Shown here in pieces: positions 27,501-35,510 of a stretch of 64,000 nucleotides of DNA. The position numbers were made by a program, and so were the translations under genes. Origin of the DNA: Streptomyces sp. NBC_01255 (GTDB lineage: Bacteria > Actinomycetota > Actinomycetes > Streptomycetales > Streptomycetaceae); the NCBI RefSeq assembly GCF_036226445.1, contig NZ_CP108474.1, positions 5,766,001-5,830,000 of the forward strand. The letters run 5' to 3'. Positions within the stretch are counted from its first letter, which is position 1. Every line of letters starts with the position of its first letter. The notes beneath the pieces are model-generated. The model was given only the letters and a program-made list of their open reading frames with translations. It was not told where the DNA came from and did no database searches.

Positions 27501-28437
27501 GGCGGTTTCCGGCGGCGGTGGCGGCAAGCGGGCGAAGAAGCGCCGCGGTGGCGCCGAGCACGTCCACGAGCACGAGCACGAGCACGAGGCCGTCGAGTCC
27601 GGTGCCGAGGCCGAGCTGGAGGCCGAGTCCGAGGCCGAGGTCGCGGCGGAGCTGGCCGCGCCGGTGGCGCTGCCCGAGCCCATCGCCCCGGACGAGGAGC
27701 TGTACGGCAGCATCGCCGAGGCCGAGGCCGCCGCCACGCGCGGTCGTGGCCGCCGCCGCGCCACCCGCAGGGTGTCCGCGCCGGTCGCCCCGGCCCCGGT
27801 CGTGGAGACCGAGAGCTACGTGGTGGAGCCGGAGCCGGTCGTCGCGCCGGCCCCCGTCGCCGAGCCCGTTGTCGAGCCGGTCGTCGAGCCGGTGGCCGAG
27901 GAGACCGCGGCCCCGGCCCCGCGCGGCCGCCGTCGTGCCACGCGCCGGGCGACGTCCCCGGTCGTGTCGACCACGGAGGCCGCCGAGGCCGCCGTCGTCG
28001 AGCCGGTGGCCGTGTCGGTCGCCGAGGAGGCCCCCGTGGCCGCCCCGGAGCCGGAGCCCGTCGTGGAGACCGCGCCCGAGCCCGCCGTCGAGGAGGCCCC
28101 CGTGGCCGCCCCGCCGCGTGCCCGTCGCCGGGTCGTCCGCAAGGCCACCGCTCCCGCCGGTTCGCCCGCGGGCGCCGAGGAGGCCGCCGTCCTGGTGGTC
28201 GCCACGGCCCCGGCCGAGTCCGAGGCCGCCACGGCGGACGGGGAGGCCGAGCCCGAGGCCGCGCCGGTCAAGAAGACGGCCGCGCGCAAGACCGCGAAGA
28301 AGGCCACCACCACGGCCAAGAAGGCCGCCACCAAGAAGACGGCGGCGACCAAGAAGACCGCGGCGAAGAAGACCACCGCCAAGAAGGCCCCGGCCAAGAA
28401 GGCGGCGGAGAAGACCACGACTCCGGCCCAGGACTGA
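24586..28437 (+). CDS. rne: Ribonuclease E/G with long disordered arms
   Basis: Endoribonuclease that initiates mRNA decay and processes structured RNA. The 1283-aa protein has the catalytic core in the middle (about 540-970): S1 domain around VGNVYLGKVQNVLPSMEAAFVDIG, metal-binding DVNTGKFTG and VIDFIDM, and the zinc-link cysteines CVHC. The N-terminal 540 residues are an Ala/Glu/Pro/Arg-rich disordered arm; the C-terminal arm ends in Lys/Ala histone-H1-like repeats (KKTAAKKTTAKKAPAKKAA). An EHEHEHEH run follows the core. This inside-out arrangement is known for the Streptomyces enzyme RNase ES. Two 106-bp identical DNA repeats lie in the N-terminal arm. ATG 24586 is the start of the open frame; upstream is a 234-nt leader. 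Confidence 0.93.
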   Translation: MLESNEDTNAPGDKLPPRRRRRAASRPAGPPVTAGTEAAETTATAETPAVEAAPVEAEAAPAPRTRRRATRKATAPAVETVEVGAPLAETAAVETAPVAETAAAPADEAAPARPARRRATRKATAPVTSTAAVEEPAVEAAPVAEAAAAPVVEAAEAAPRTRRRATRKATAPVTSTAAVEEPAVEAAPVAEAAAAPADEAAAPAPRTRRRATRRVTSPEATPEAAPEPAATGESLPQAAVAQIAADEAEVAAAETAATRGRGRRRATSPQFTSEPVTKPETSRARRAERPAVAVFQAPVFSEPMFQTPETAAMAAAEVVEPEELEEDELDETVEAVEAEAVETAGPIEIPEATERAEAGSRRRRRRRGEPVAVEPVPATVADEPEVEAAADELDETEESEETDEYGDRPSRRRRRGGRRRRRGELTEVEESEESDELRAEDDTEAEEGEEEQDDAEAYAGGSSSSRRRRRRRRRSGDASADAEGTDEEGVRTVVKVREPRPAREKAEAGTSVDEVQSIKGSTRLEAKKQRRREGREQGRRRVPIITEAEFLARREAVERVMVVRQSGERTQIGVLEDNVLVEHYVNKEQATSYVGNVYLGKVQNVLPSMEAAFVDIGKGRNAVLYAGEVNFEALGMGHGPRRIETALKSGQSVLVQVTKDPIGHKGARLTSQVSLPGRYLVYVPEGSMTGISRKLPDTERARLKTILKKIVPEDAGVIVRTAAEGASEDELRRDVERLQAQWEDIQKKAQQISTSAPSLLYGEPDMTVRVVRDIFNEDFSKVIVSGDEAWDTIHGYVSHVAPDLADRLSKWTSEVDVFATYRIDEQLMKALDRKVWLPSGGSLVIDKTEAMIVVDVNTGKFTGQGGNLEETVTRNNLEAAEEIVRQLRLRDLGGIVVIDFIDMVLESNRDLVLRRLLECLGRDRTKHQVAEVTSLGLVQMTRKRVGQGLLESFSETCVHCNGRGVIVHMEQPAVSGGGGGKRAKKRRGGAEHVHEHEHEHEAVESGAEAELEAESEAEVAAELAAPVALPEPIAPDEELYGSIAEAEAAATRGRGRRRATRRVSAPVAPAPVVETESYVVEPEPVVAPAPVAEPVVEPVVEPVAEETAAPAPRGRRRATRRATSPVVSTTEAAEAAVVEPVAVSVAEEAPVAAPEPEPVVETAPEPAVEEAPVAAPPRARRRVVRKATAPAGSPAGAEEAAVLVVATAPAESEAATADGEAEPEAAPVKKTAARKTAKKATTTAKKAATKKTAATKKTAAKKTTAKKAPAKKAAEKTTTPAQD
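24931..25174 (+). repeat. Perfect 106-bp direct repeat within the RNase E/G gene
   Basis: Bases 24931-25036 are repeated identically at 25069-25174, a period of 138 bp (46 codons). The unit encodes RRRATRKATAPVTSTAAVEE and the following Pro/Ala/Glu stretch. It looks like recent in-frame duplication in a disordered arm. Confidence 0.85.
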
Positions 28438-28447
28438 TCCACCGGGT

Positions 28448-28474
28448 GCGGGCCGTCCCCTGAGGGCGGCCCGC
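28448..28474 (+). terminator. Hairpin after the RNase E/G gene
   Basis: GCGGGCC and GGCCCGC with additional inner pairs form a strong hairpin 11 nt after the stop. No U-tract. Confidence 0.65.
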
Positions 28475-28490
28475 GCGCGGTCGGGCGAAT

Positions 28491-28520
28491 TTGACCCCTT
28501 GTGGCAGCCGCCCGTAACCT
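28491..28520 (+). promoter_or_regulatory. Promoter of rplU-rpmA
   Basis: TTGACC (28491-28496), an 18-nt spacer and TAACCT (28515-28520) match the principal vegetative sigma-factor consensus well. Transcription would start near 28527, leaving a 5' leader of about 150 nt that contains two GC hairpins. Confidence 0.7.
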
Positions 28521-28526
28521 AGACCG

Positions 28527-28679
28527 TCGGCGTGTCTGACTGGATACGTCGCGCCTCTGAGCACCTCCCTCCCGCTCGCCGGGAGAGGCCGCTCGTCCGA
28601 TTCCGGAACGCCGCGGGCCCTCGGGCCCGTGTGAGTGGCTGGCTTCAGAGGTTTCATCCCGAGTGAGAGAGAGATCCGC
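28527..28679 (+). promoter_or_regulatory. Structured 5' leader of rplU
   Basis: The leader between the promoter and the rplU start holds two hairpins: CTCCC...GGGAG near 28570-28590 and GGGCCC-tc-GGGCCC near 28616-28629. Leaders of L21 operons are regulatory in some bacteria, but I do not recognise a described motif here. Confidence 0.35.
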
Positions 28680-29000
28680 GTGTACGCCATCGTGCGCAGC
28701 GGTGGTCGCCAGCACAAGGTTGCTGTCGGCGACATCGTTGAGGTTGACAAGATTCCCACTGCCAAGGTTGGCGACACGGTCGAGCTCTCGACCCTGCTCG
28801 TTGTCGACGGCGACGCCGTGACCAGCGACCCGTGGGTCCTGGCCGGGATCAAGGTTCAGGCCGAGATCGTGGACCACCACAAGGGCGCCAAGATCGACAT
28901 CCTGCGGTACAAGAACAAGACCGGCTACCGCCGTCGCCAGGGTCACCGCCAGCAGTACACGGCGATCAAGGTCACCGGTATCCCCGCGGCTGCGAAGTAA
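28680..29000 (+). CDS. rplU: Ribosomal protein bL21
   Basis: 50S subunit protein binding 23S rRNA. The 106-aa product begins [23 protein letters not shown] and ends with the conserved [24 protein letters not shown] 28680 gives the family length; the in-frame ATG at 28635 would add 15 non-conserved residues. rpmA follows after 13 nt, the universal rplU-rpmA pair. Confidence 0.98.
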   Translation: MYAIVRSGGRQHKVAVGDIVEVDKIPTAKVGDTVELSTLLVVDGDAVTSDPWVLAGIKVQAEIVDHHKGAKIDILRYKNKTGYRRRQGHRQQYTAIKVTGIPAAAK

Positions 29001-29013
29001 GAGGGACTGAGAC

Positions 29014-29268
29014 ATGGCACACAAGAAGGGCGCATCGTCCACCCGGAACGGGCGCGATTCCAACGCTCAGCGGCTCGGCGTGAAGCGCTTCGGCGGTCAG
29101 GTCGTTTCCGCTGGTGAGATCCTCGTCCGCCAGCGCGGCACCCACTTCCACCCCGGCGCGGGCGTCGGCCGTGGCGGCGACGACACGCTGTTCGCCCTGC
29201 TGCCCGGCTCGGTGCAGTTCGGCACCCACCGTGGCCGCAAGGTCGTGAACATCGTTCCGGTCGCCTGA
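29014..29268 (+). CDS. rpmA: Ribosomal protein bL27
   Basis: 50S subunit protein near the peptidyl-transferase centre. The 84-aa protein starts directly [20 protein letters not shown], with no Firmicutes-type N-terminal extension that must be cleaved, and contains [20 protein letters not shown]. It is preceded by GAGGGACTGAGAC and lies 13 nt after rplU. Confidence 0.98.
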   Translation: MAHKKGASSTRNGRDSNAQRLGVKRFGGQVVSAGEILVRQRGTHFHPGAGVGRGGDDTLFALLPGSVQFGTHRGRKVVNIVPVA

Positions 29269-29283
29269 TCGGATCTTTGCGGA

Positions 29284-29320
29284 GGCGGACCTCACTTCCC
29301 GTACGGGAAGCGGGTCCGCC
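29284..29320 (+). terminator. Terminator after rpmA
   Basis: GGCGGACC and GGTCCGCC enclose an inner CTTCCC-gtac-GGGAAG hairpin, followed by TTT. It separates rplU-rpmA from obgE. Confidence 0.8.
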
Positions 29321-29397
29321 TTTCGCGTGTTACTAGATAGACATTCCGTACTCCCCCACCCTTCGGCCGGGGGTACCCCCAAACTGGAGGCACAACC

Positions 29398-30837
29398 ATG
29401 ACCACCTTCGTGGACCGCGTCGAGCTGCATGTCGCCGCGGGTAACGGAGGCCACGGCTGCGCCTCCGTTCACCGGGAGAAGTTCAAGCCGCTCGGCGGAC
29501 CCGACGGCGGCAACGGTGGCCGCGGCGGCGACGTGACCCTGGTCGTCGACCAGTCGGTCACCACGCTGCTCGAGTACCACCACTCGCCGCACCGCAAGGC
29601 CACCAACGGCCAGCCCGGCGCCGGTGACAACCGCTCCGGCAAGGAGGGCCAGGACCTCGTCCTGACCGTGCCCGACGGCACCGTCGTCCTCGACAAGCAG
29701 GGCAACGTCCTCGCCGACCTCGTCGGCGAAGGCACCACCTTCGTCGCGGGCCAGGGCGGCCGCGGCGGCCTCGGCAACGCCGCGCTGGCCTCCGCCCGCC
29801 GCAAGGCCCCCGGCTTCGCCCTCCTCGGCGAGCCCGGCGAGTCGCGGGACATCGTCCTGGAGCTCAAGACCGTCGCCGACGTGGCCCTCGTCGGCTACCC
29901 GAGCGCGGGCAAGTCCTCGCTCATCTCCGTTCTCTCGGCCGCCAAGCCGAAGATCGCCGACTACCCCTTCACGACGCTCGTCCCGAACCTGGGTGTGGTC
30001 ACCGCCGGCTCGACCGTCTACACGATCGCCGACGTGCCGGGTCTGATCCCGGGCGCCAGCCAGGGCCGCGGCCTGGGCCTGGAGTTCCTGCGTCACGTGG
30101 AGCGCTGCTCGGTCCTCGTGCACGTCCTGGACACGGCGACGCTGGAGTCCGACCGCGACCCGGTCTCCGACCTCGACATCATCGAGGAGGAGCTCCGGCA
30201 GTACGGCGGTCTTGAGGACCGGCCCCGCATCGTCGTCCTCAACAAGATCGACATCCCGGACGGCCAGGACCTCGCGGACATGATCCGCCCGGACCTGGAG
30301 GCCCGCGGCTACCAGGTGTACGAGGCCTCCGCCGTGGCCCGTACGGGTCTCAAGGAGCTCTCCTTCGCCCTCGCCGGCATCGTCGCGGAAGCGCGCGCTG
30401 CCAAGCCGAAGGAAGAGGCGACCCGGATCGTCATCACCCCGAAGGCCGTCGACGACGCGGGCTTCACCGTCACGTACGACGAGGCCGAGGACGTGTACCG
30501 GGTACGCGGCGACAAGCCCGAGCGCTGGGTCCGCCAGACCGACTTCAACAACGACGAGGCCGTCGGCTACCTGGCCGACCGCCTCAACCGCCTCGGCGTC
30601 GAGGACAAGCTGATGAAGGCGGGCGCCCGCGCCGGCGACGGCGTCGCGATCGGCACCGAGGACAACGCGGTCGTCTTCGACTGGGAGCCGACGATGATGG
30701 CGGGCGCCGAGATGCTCGGCCGCCGTGGCGAGGACCACCGTCTGGAGGCCCCGCGTCCGGCGGCGCAGCGCCGCCGCGACCGGGACGCGCAGCGGGACGA
30801 CGCGCAGCGCGAGTACGACGAGTTCGACCCCTTCTAG
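29398..30837 (+). CDS. obgE: Obg family GTPase
   Basis: Ribosome-associated GTPase (CgtA) involved in 50S maturation, stress response and, in Streptomyces, differentiation. The 479-aa protein has the glycine-rich Obg fold (1 to about 158), a G domain with GYPSAGKSS (G1), DVPGLIPGA (G3) and NKID (G4), and the C-terminal OCT domain with an acidic/Arg tail ending [12 protein letters not shown] 29398 follows TGGAGGCACAACC. It stands between two terminators, although it is adjacent to rplU-rpmA as in most bacteria. Confidence 0.97.
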   Translation: MTTFVDRVELHVAAGNGGHGCASVHREKFKPLGGPDGGNGGRGGDVTLVVDQSVTTLLEYHHSPHRKATNGQPGAGDNRSGKEGQDLVLTVPDGTVVLDKQGNVLADLVGEGTTFVAGQGGRGGLGNAALASARRKAPGFALLGEPGESRDIVLELKTVADVALVGYPSAGKSSLISVLSAAKPKIADYPFTTLVPNLGVVTAGSTVYTIADVPGLIPGASQGRGLGLEFLRHVERCSVLVHVLDTATLESDRDPVSDLDIIEEELRQYGGLEDRPRIVVLNKIDIPDGQDLADMIRPDLEARGYQVYEASAVARTGLKELSFALAGIVAEARAAKPKEEATRIVITPKAVDDAGFTVTYDEAEDVYRVRGDKPERWVRQTDFNNDEAVGYLADRLNRLGVEDKLMKAGARAGDGVAIGTEDNAVVFDWEPTMMAGAEMLGRRGEDHRLEAPRPAAQRRRDRDAQRDDAQREYDEFDPF

Positions 30838-30855
30838 GACGAACTCGACCCCTTC
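30817..30855 (+). repeat. 18-bp near-repeat across the obgE stop codon
   Basis: GACGAGTTCGACCCCTTC (30817-30834), the last six sense codons, recurs after the stop as GACGAACTCGACCCCTTC (30838-30855) with two mismatches. It looks like a small tandem duplication of the gene end. Confidence 0.7.
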
Positions 30856-30873
30856 CCAGGGGCCGTCGCGAGA

Positions 30874-30909
30874 AGAGGGCCGCCGATGCGTTCGGCGGCC
30901 CTCTCTTTT
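30874..30909 (+). terminator. Intrinsic terminator of obgE
   Basis: A 12-bp stem (AGAGGGCCGCCG and CGGCGGCCCTCT) with a 7-nt loop is followed by C and TTTT. One of the best-formed terminators in the window. Confidence 0.88.
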
Positions 30910-30942
30910 GCCTTCCGTGCTTACGGTCCGTGTGCGCACCGC

Positions 30943-30948
30943 TACGAT
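30943..30948 (+). promoter_or_regulatory. Candidate -10 box TACGAT of the GT2 gene (leaderless type)
   Basis: TACGAT ends 6 nt before the ATG at 30955, and CTTACG at 30920-30925 could be a weak -35 at 17 nt. Confidence 0.45.
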
Positions 30949-30954
30949 GCCCGG

Positions 30955-32592
30955 ATGATCGAGCCCCCCAGGCCACTCGTCACGGCACGGGTCAGTGTCG
31001 TCGTCATCGCGTACAACGACGCCGAGCACGTAGGCGAGGCGATCCGTTCCGCCCTGGCCCAGGGCGATGCCGTCGGCGAGGTCGTCGTCGTCGACGACGC
31101 CTCCCGGGACGCGACGCCTGACGTGATCGCCGGGTTCGCCGGCGAACCCCGGGTGCGGCCCCTGCTCCGCGAGGTCAACAGCGGCGGCTGCGGCACCCCC
31201 CGTAACGACGGCATCGCCGCCGCCGCCCACCCGTACGTCCTGTTCCTCGACAGCGACGACGTGCTGATCGCCGGTGCCGTCGACGCACTCCTCGCCGTCG
31301 CGGAGCAGGAGCGCGCGGACGTCGTCACGGGCCTCTGCGTGCGGCGCGAGCTCCCCGAGGGCCGCGAGACCGTCTGGGCGGCCTCGCTGTACGACGTCTC
31401 CCGGGGCGCCACCCTCCCCGGCACCGTCCTCGACGGCGTCGAAGGACACCCCGAACTGGTCCTCGACACCCTCTCCGTCAACAAGCTCTACCGCCGTGAC
31501 TTCCTGAACGACCATGCGATCCGCTTCCCCGAAGGCGCCTTCCACTACGAGGACTTCGTCTTCGGCGCCCGCGTCCAGGCCGCCGCCCCCCGGCTCGCCG
31601 TCACCGACGTGCCCCTGTACGTCTGGCACGTGCGGCGCCGGGCCTCGAACCTGTCGATCTCGCTGCGCCAGGCCTCCCTGGCGAACTGGGAGCACCGGGT
31701 CGCCGCGCACCGCGCCGTCGTCGAGGTGTTCCGCAAGGCCGGGCATCCCGCGCTCGCCGTCGCCGCGCAGACGAAGTTCCTCGACTACGACCTCCCCATG
31801 TACCTCCGCGAACTGCCGCGGCGGACCGCCGCCTACCGCGCCGACTGGTGGACGCTCACCCGTGACCACCTCGCCGGCTTCGACGACGCCGCGGTCGCCG
31901 CCGCCCCGGCGCCGAACCGCTGGCTCTACGCCGGGATCACGGCCCTCGCCGCCGTACCCGAAGGGCGCGAACTCACCCGGTTCGCCGAGCTCGCCGCCGG
32001 CCGCCCGCGGCTCGTCCCGCCGTACCGCCGCGCCGAGGACGGCGGCCCGGTGCTGGCCGCCGCCCCGGCCGACGTACCGCTGGACGGTCTCGCCGAGCTG
32101 CCCCCGGCCCGGCTGCCGGTCGCCGTGGACGGTGCCTTCTCCGTCGGCGGGGCCACCCGCGTGACCCTCACCGTGCACGAGCTGTACGGGCGGGTCGGCA
32201 CCCTGCGCCCCGTCTCCGTCCGGGTCGGGTTCACCGAACGCGTATCGGCCGCGACGCTCTCCGCCGAGGCCCCGCTGCTCCCCGCCGACGAGGGCTGGAC
32301 CGCCACCCTCCGCGTCCCCACCGCGAAGCTGCTCCGCGCCGGCCGGCTCGCCTCCTGGTCGCTCCGCGCCGAGCTGCGGTACGCGGACGGCTCGACCGGC
32401 TGCGCCGAGGTCCGGGCCCCGGAGGGGTTCGCCGGCCGGCGCGGCGTGGTCCTCGGCCGGTTCGGCCGCGTCCTCCTCGTCCAGGTCGTGGCCTCGGCGA
32501 GGCGCGGCCTGACCCTCCGGCTCACGGGCGGCGCGGCGGGGGCCCGCCAGGTGGTATCCGGACGGATCAGGAGACTCCTGGCGAAGCGGTGA
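30955..32592 (+). CDS. GT2 glycosyltransferase, paralogue lacking the TagF domain
   Basis: GT-A glycosyltransferase of 545 aa. The N-terminal domain has VSVVVIAYNDAEHV, VDDASRDATPD and FLDSDDVL, the same layout as the three GT2-TagF fusions in this window. The remaining 300 residues are a helical segment and a beta-sandwich region resembling their middle parts, but the protein then ends and the WHG/GYPRN/DYSS motifs of TagF are absent. It could prime or decorate the polymer made by the next gene, whose product has the missing domain. Starts at ATG 30955; the downstream GT2-TagF gene begins 134 nt after its stop. Confidence 0.88.
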   Translation: MIEPPRPLVTARVSVVVIAYNDAEHVGEAIRSALAQGDAVGEVVVVDDASRDATPDVIAGFAGEPRVRPLLREVNSGGCGTPRNDGIAAAAHPYVLFLDSDDVLIAGAVDALLAVAEQERADVVTGLCVRRELPEGRETVWAASLYDVSRGATLPGTVLDGVEGHPELVLDTLSVNKLYRRDFLNDHAIRFPEGAFHYEDFVFGARVQAAAPRLAVTDVPLYVWHVRRRASNLSISLRQASLANWEHRVAAHRAVVEVFRKAGHPALAVAAQTKFLDYDLPMYLRELPRRTAAYRADWWTLTRDHLAGFDDAAVAAAPAPNRWLYAGITALAAVPEGRELTRFAELAAGRPRLVPPYRRAEDGGPVLAAAPADVPLDGLAELPPARLPVAVDGAFSVGGATRVTLTVHELYGRVGTLRPVSVRVGFTERVSAATLSAEAPLLPADEGWTATLRVPTAKLLRAGRLASWSLRAELRYADGSTGCAEVRAPEGFAGRRGVVLGRFGRVLLVQVVASARRGLTLRLTGGAAGARQVVSGRIRRLLAKR

Positions 32593-32726
32593 ACACCACC
32601 CGATGAGAGGGAGACTGGTTTCGGAACAATTTCCCGCCGGTTCGTGACTTGACGGTCGGCGGGGGCGTTCATCAATCAACTGTGAGCGCGCTCTGTACTA
32701 CCGCATGCCTGTGTGAGAGGACTTGG

Positions 32727-35510
32727 ATGCCGACTAGCGACGTCCCCGATGTGAGCGTCGTCGTCATCGTCTACAACGATGAGGAACGGCTCCCGCGAGC
32801 GGTTCGGTCCGTACTCGACCAGACCCTGAACAATCTCGAAGTGATCATCGCCGACGACTGCTCGACCGATGGCACCGAGCGTGTCGCGCGCGCCCTGGAG
32901 GCCGCCGACCCCCGCGTGCGGTACGCGCGCCTGGAGGAGAACAGCGGCGGCTGCAGCGCCCCCCGCAATCGCGGCATCGCGATCGCCCGCGCCCCGTACG
33001 TCATGTTCCTCGACAGCGACGACGAACTGCCGCGGCACGCCTGCAAGAGCATGCTGCTCGTCGCCGAGGAGGCCGGCGTCGACTTCGTGACCGGTGAGGT
33101 GACCCGGCTCTACGAGGCCTCCGACACCACGGGCCTGTGGTACCCGCACCTCTTCGCCGAGCAGCGGGTCGTGGCGGGCATCGCCGAGCGGCCCGAGTAC
33201 TTCTTCGACCACCTGTCGACGAACAAGCTCTACCGAACCGGCTTCATCCGGGACAACGGGCTCGCCTTCCCCGAGGGCATCCACTACGAGGACCAGCTGT
33301 TCTCCGCGCAGGCGTACACGCTCGCGGAGACCTTCGCCGTCGTGCCGTGGTCCGTCTACACCTGGCGCCTCGCACCGGAGAGCGTCTCCATCTCGTCGAG
33401 CCGGCACAAGATCCAGAACGTCCGCGACCGCATCGGCGTGGCCCGGCTGATCGACGCCTGGCTGGAGGAGCGCGGCGAGACCGGGCTCCGTGCCGAGAAG
33501 GACCACAAGTTCCTCCGTCACGACTTCCGCCTGTACCTCGGCGACCTGCCGTTCCGAGACGGCGACTGGATCGCGGAGTTCGCAGCCGAGGTCACCCCGT
33601 ACCTCGACGAGATCTCCGACGAGACCTACGAGCGGCTCTCGCGCGAGGAGCGCGTCTGCCTCCATCTGCTGCGCACCGGCAGGCTGGAGGAGGCCGCCGT
33701 GGCCGCCCGCCAGTTCGGCCGGCCGCAGCTCGCGCCCCGTGCCGTGACCGAGGTGGACGGCGTCCCCTACTGGGGCGACGTCGCACCCGCCGACGCCGCG
33801 AGCCGCAGCGAGCTGGACCTCGGCGAGTGGCACCTGCGCGAGCAGGCCCTCGGCACCGGGCGCCTGCGGCACGAGCTGACCTCCGTGTCGATGCTCGGCC
33901 CGGTCCTGCGCCTGGAGATCCGTACGTACGACCCGGTCGGCCTGATCACCGAGGACACCCGGGCCTCGGTCAAACTCGCCGCCCACAAGACGCCGCTGAC
34001 GGTGCCGCTCACGCTCGTCCCGGACGGCGACGGCCTGTACGTGTCCAAGGCCGAGCTGGACCTGCGGAAGGTCCCGGTCGGCAAGGTCGGCGTGGCGACC
34101 CGCCGCCACCCGGTGATCGCCCTGGAGCAGGACGGCGCGCGGCGTACGGACATCCTGCTCGCCCGGCACGACCAGCCCGACTTCCGCGCCACCCTCCGGT
34201 ACCACAAGTTCGGCATCCACCACCTGCGGGTCCAGGCCGAACAGAAGGGCGCGGGCCGCCTCGAGGTGACCTGGCAGCGCTCCGGCGTCCTGAAGTCCCT
34301 CGAACCGCTCGGCCCCTACGCCCGCAAGACCAAGGCCAAGGTCGGCAAGGTCAAGAAGATCCTCGTCGGCAACGAGGGCAAGGCGACGGCCTACGACGCC
34401 GTCGCCAGGCTTCCGCGCAAGCGCGGCCTGGCCGTCTTCGAGGCGGTGGAGGGCCGCGGCTACGCGGACAACCCCCGCTACGTCTACGAGGAGCTCAAGC
34501 GCCGTGCCCTCCCGATCGACGTGGTCTGGGCGTACTCGGGAAGCCGGGACTCCTTCCCCGACGACGTCACGCTCGTGAAGCGCGGCAGCTTCGCCTACGG
34601 CCGCGCGCTGGCCCGGGCCACGTACTGGGTGGACTCGCACAACCTGCCGTACCTGTACGCGAAGCCCAAGGGCACCCGGTACCTCCAGACCTGGCACGGC
34701 CAGACCTTCAAGGCGATGGGCTTCGACGTCCCGTCGCTGCGCGGTGCCTCGGAGATCGAGAAGGGGCGGTTCCGCGCCGCCGTCGGCCGCTGGGACGCGC
34801 TCGTCTGCCCGAGCGCCGAGTTCGAGCGGACCTTCGTCCCGGCCTTCGAGGTCCAGGCCGACCTGATCCGCTCCGGCTACCCGCGCAACGACGTGCTCGT
34901 GCGCTGGGCGGAGCCGGAGCAGCGGGCCAGGGCGGCCGCCGCCCGCGAGGCCCTGGACATCCCGGCCGGCCGCAAGGTGCTGCTCTACGCCCCGACCTTC
35001 CGCGACGCGGCCCGCCGCACCGGACAGTCGATCCGGGTGGACTTCGAGGCGCTGGCCTCGTACCTGTCCGACGAGTGGACCGTCGTCGTGCGCGCCCACC
35101 CGTACGACCGGTTCACGGTCGCCCCGGAACTCGGCCACTTCCTCCGGGACGGCTCGGCGTTCGCCGACGTCAACGACCTGATGCTGGCCTCGGACGCGGT
35201 CCTCACGGACTACTCGTCGCTGATGTTCGACTACGCGAACACCGGTCGCCCGATACTGCTGTACACGGACGACTACGAGGACTACAAGGGCGGCGAGCGG
35301 GGCACGTACTACGACCTCGAGGAGATCGCGCCGGGGCCGATGCTGACGACCACCGAAGACCTCGCCGCCGCCGTGCTGGACCTGGAGGGCGTGCGGGAGC
35401 GGCACGCCCAGCGCTACGCGCGCTTCCAGGAGATGTTCTGCTCGTACGAGACCGGCCACGCGAGCAAACTGGTGGTCGACGCTTTTTTCGAAGGCGGCAC
35501 CCATGACTGA
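32727..35510 (+). CDS. GT2-TagF fusion protein, glycopolymer synthase
   Basis: Bifunctional enzyme of 927 aa. GT-A domain (about 1-240): VSVVVIVYNDEERL, ADDCSTDGTE and FLDSDDELP. Middle beta region (about 400-540). TagF domain (about 560-920): TWHGQTFKAMGFD, SGYPRNDVLV, LLYAPTFRDA and LTDYSSLMFDYANTGRP. The WHG motif reads GQTFK where the other paralogues have GTPLK or GTMLK. Position between obgE and proB matches, from memory, the S. coelicolor locus (SCO2592 region) implicated in polydiglycosylphosphate synthesis. ATG 32727 gives the normal GT2 N-terminus. The next glycosyltransferase overlaps its end by 8 nt. Confidence 0.9.
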   Translation: MPTSDVPDVSVVVIVYNDEERLPRAVRSVLDQTLNNLEVIIADDCSTDGTERVARALEAADPRVRYARLEENSGGCSAPRNRGIAIARAPYVMFLDSDDELPRHACKSMLLVAEEAGVDFVTGEVTRLYEASDTTGLWYPHLFAEQRVVAGIAERPEYFFDHLSTNKLYRTGFIRDNGLAFPEGIHYEDQLFSAQAYTLAETFAVVPWSVYTWRLAPESVSISSSRHKIQNVRDRIGVARLIDAWLEERGETGLRAEKDHKFLRHDFRLYLGDLPFRDGDWIAEFAAEVTPYLDEISDETYERLSREERVCLHLLRTGRLEEAAVAARQFGRPQLAPRAVTEVDGVPYWGDVAPADAASRSELDLGEWHLREQALGTGRLRHELTSVSMLGPVLRLEIRTYDPVGLITEDTRASVKLAAHKTPLTVPLTLVPDGDGLYVSKAELDLRKVPVGKVGVATRRHPVIALEQDGARRTDILLARHDQPDFRATLRYHKFGIHHLRVQAEQKGAGRLEVTWQRSGVLKSLEPLGPYARKTKAKVGKVKKILVGNEGKATAYDAVARLPRKRGLAVFEAVEGRGYADNPRYVYEELKRRALPIDVVWAYSGSRDSFPDDVTLVKRGSFAYGRALARATYWVDSHNLPYLYAKPKGTRYLQTWHGQTFKAMGFDVPSLRGASEIEKGRFRAAVGRWDALVCPSAEFERTFVPAFEVQADLIRSGYPRNDVLVRWAEPEQRARAAAAREALDIPAGRKVLLYAPTFRDAARRTGQSIRVDFEALASYLSDEWTVVVRAHPYDRFTVAPELGHFLRDGSAFADVNDLMLASDAVLTDYSSLMFDYANTGRPILLYTDDYEDYKGGERGTYYDLEEIAPGPMLTTTEDLAAAVLDLEGVRERHAQRYARFQEMFCSYETGHASKLVVDAFFEGGTHD

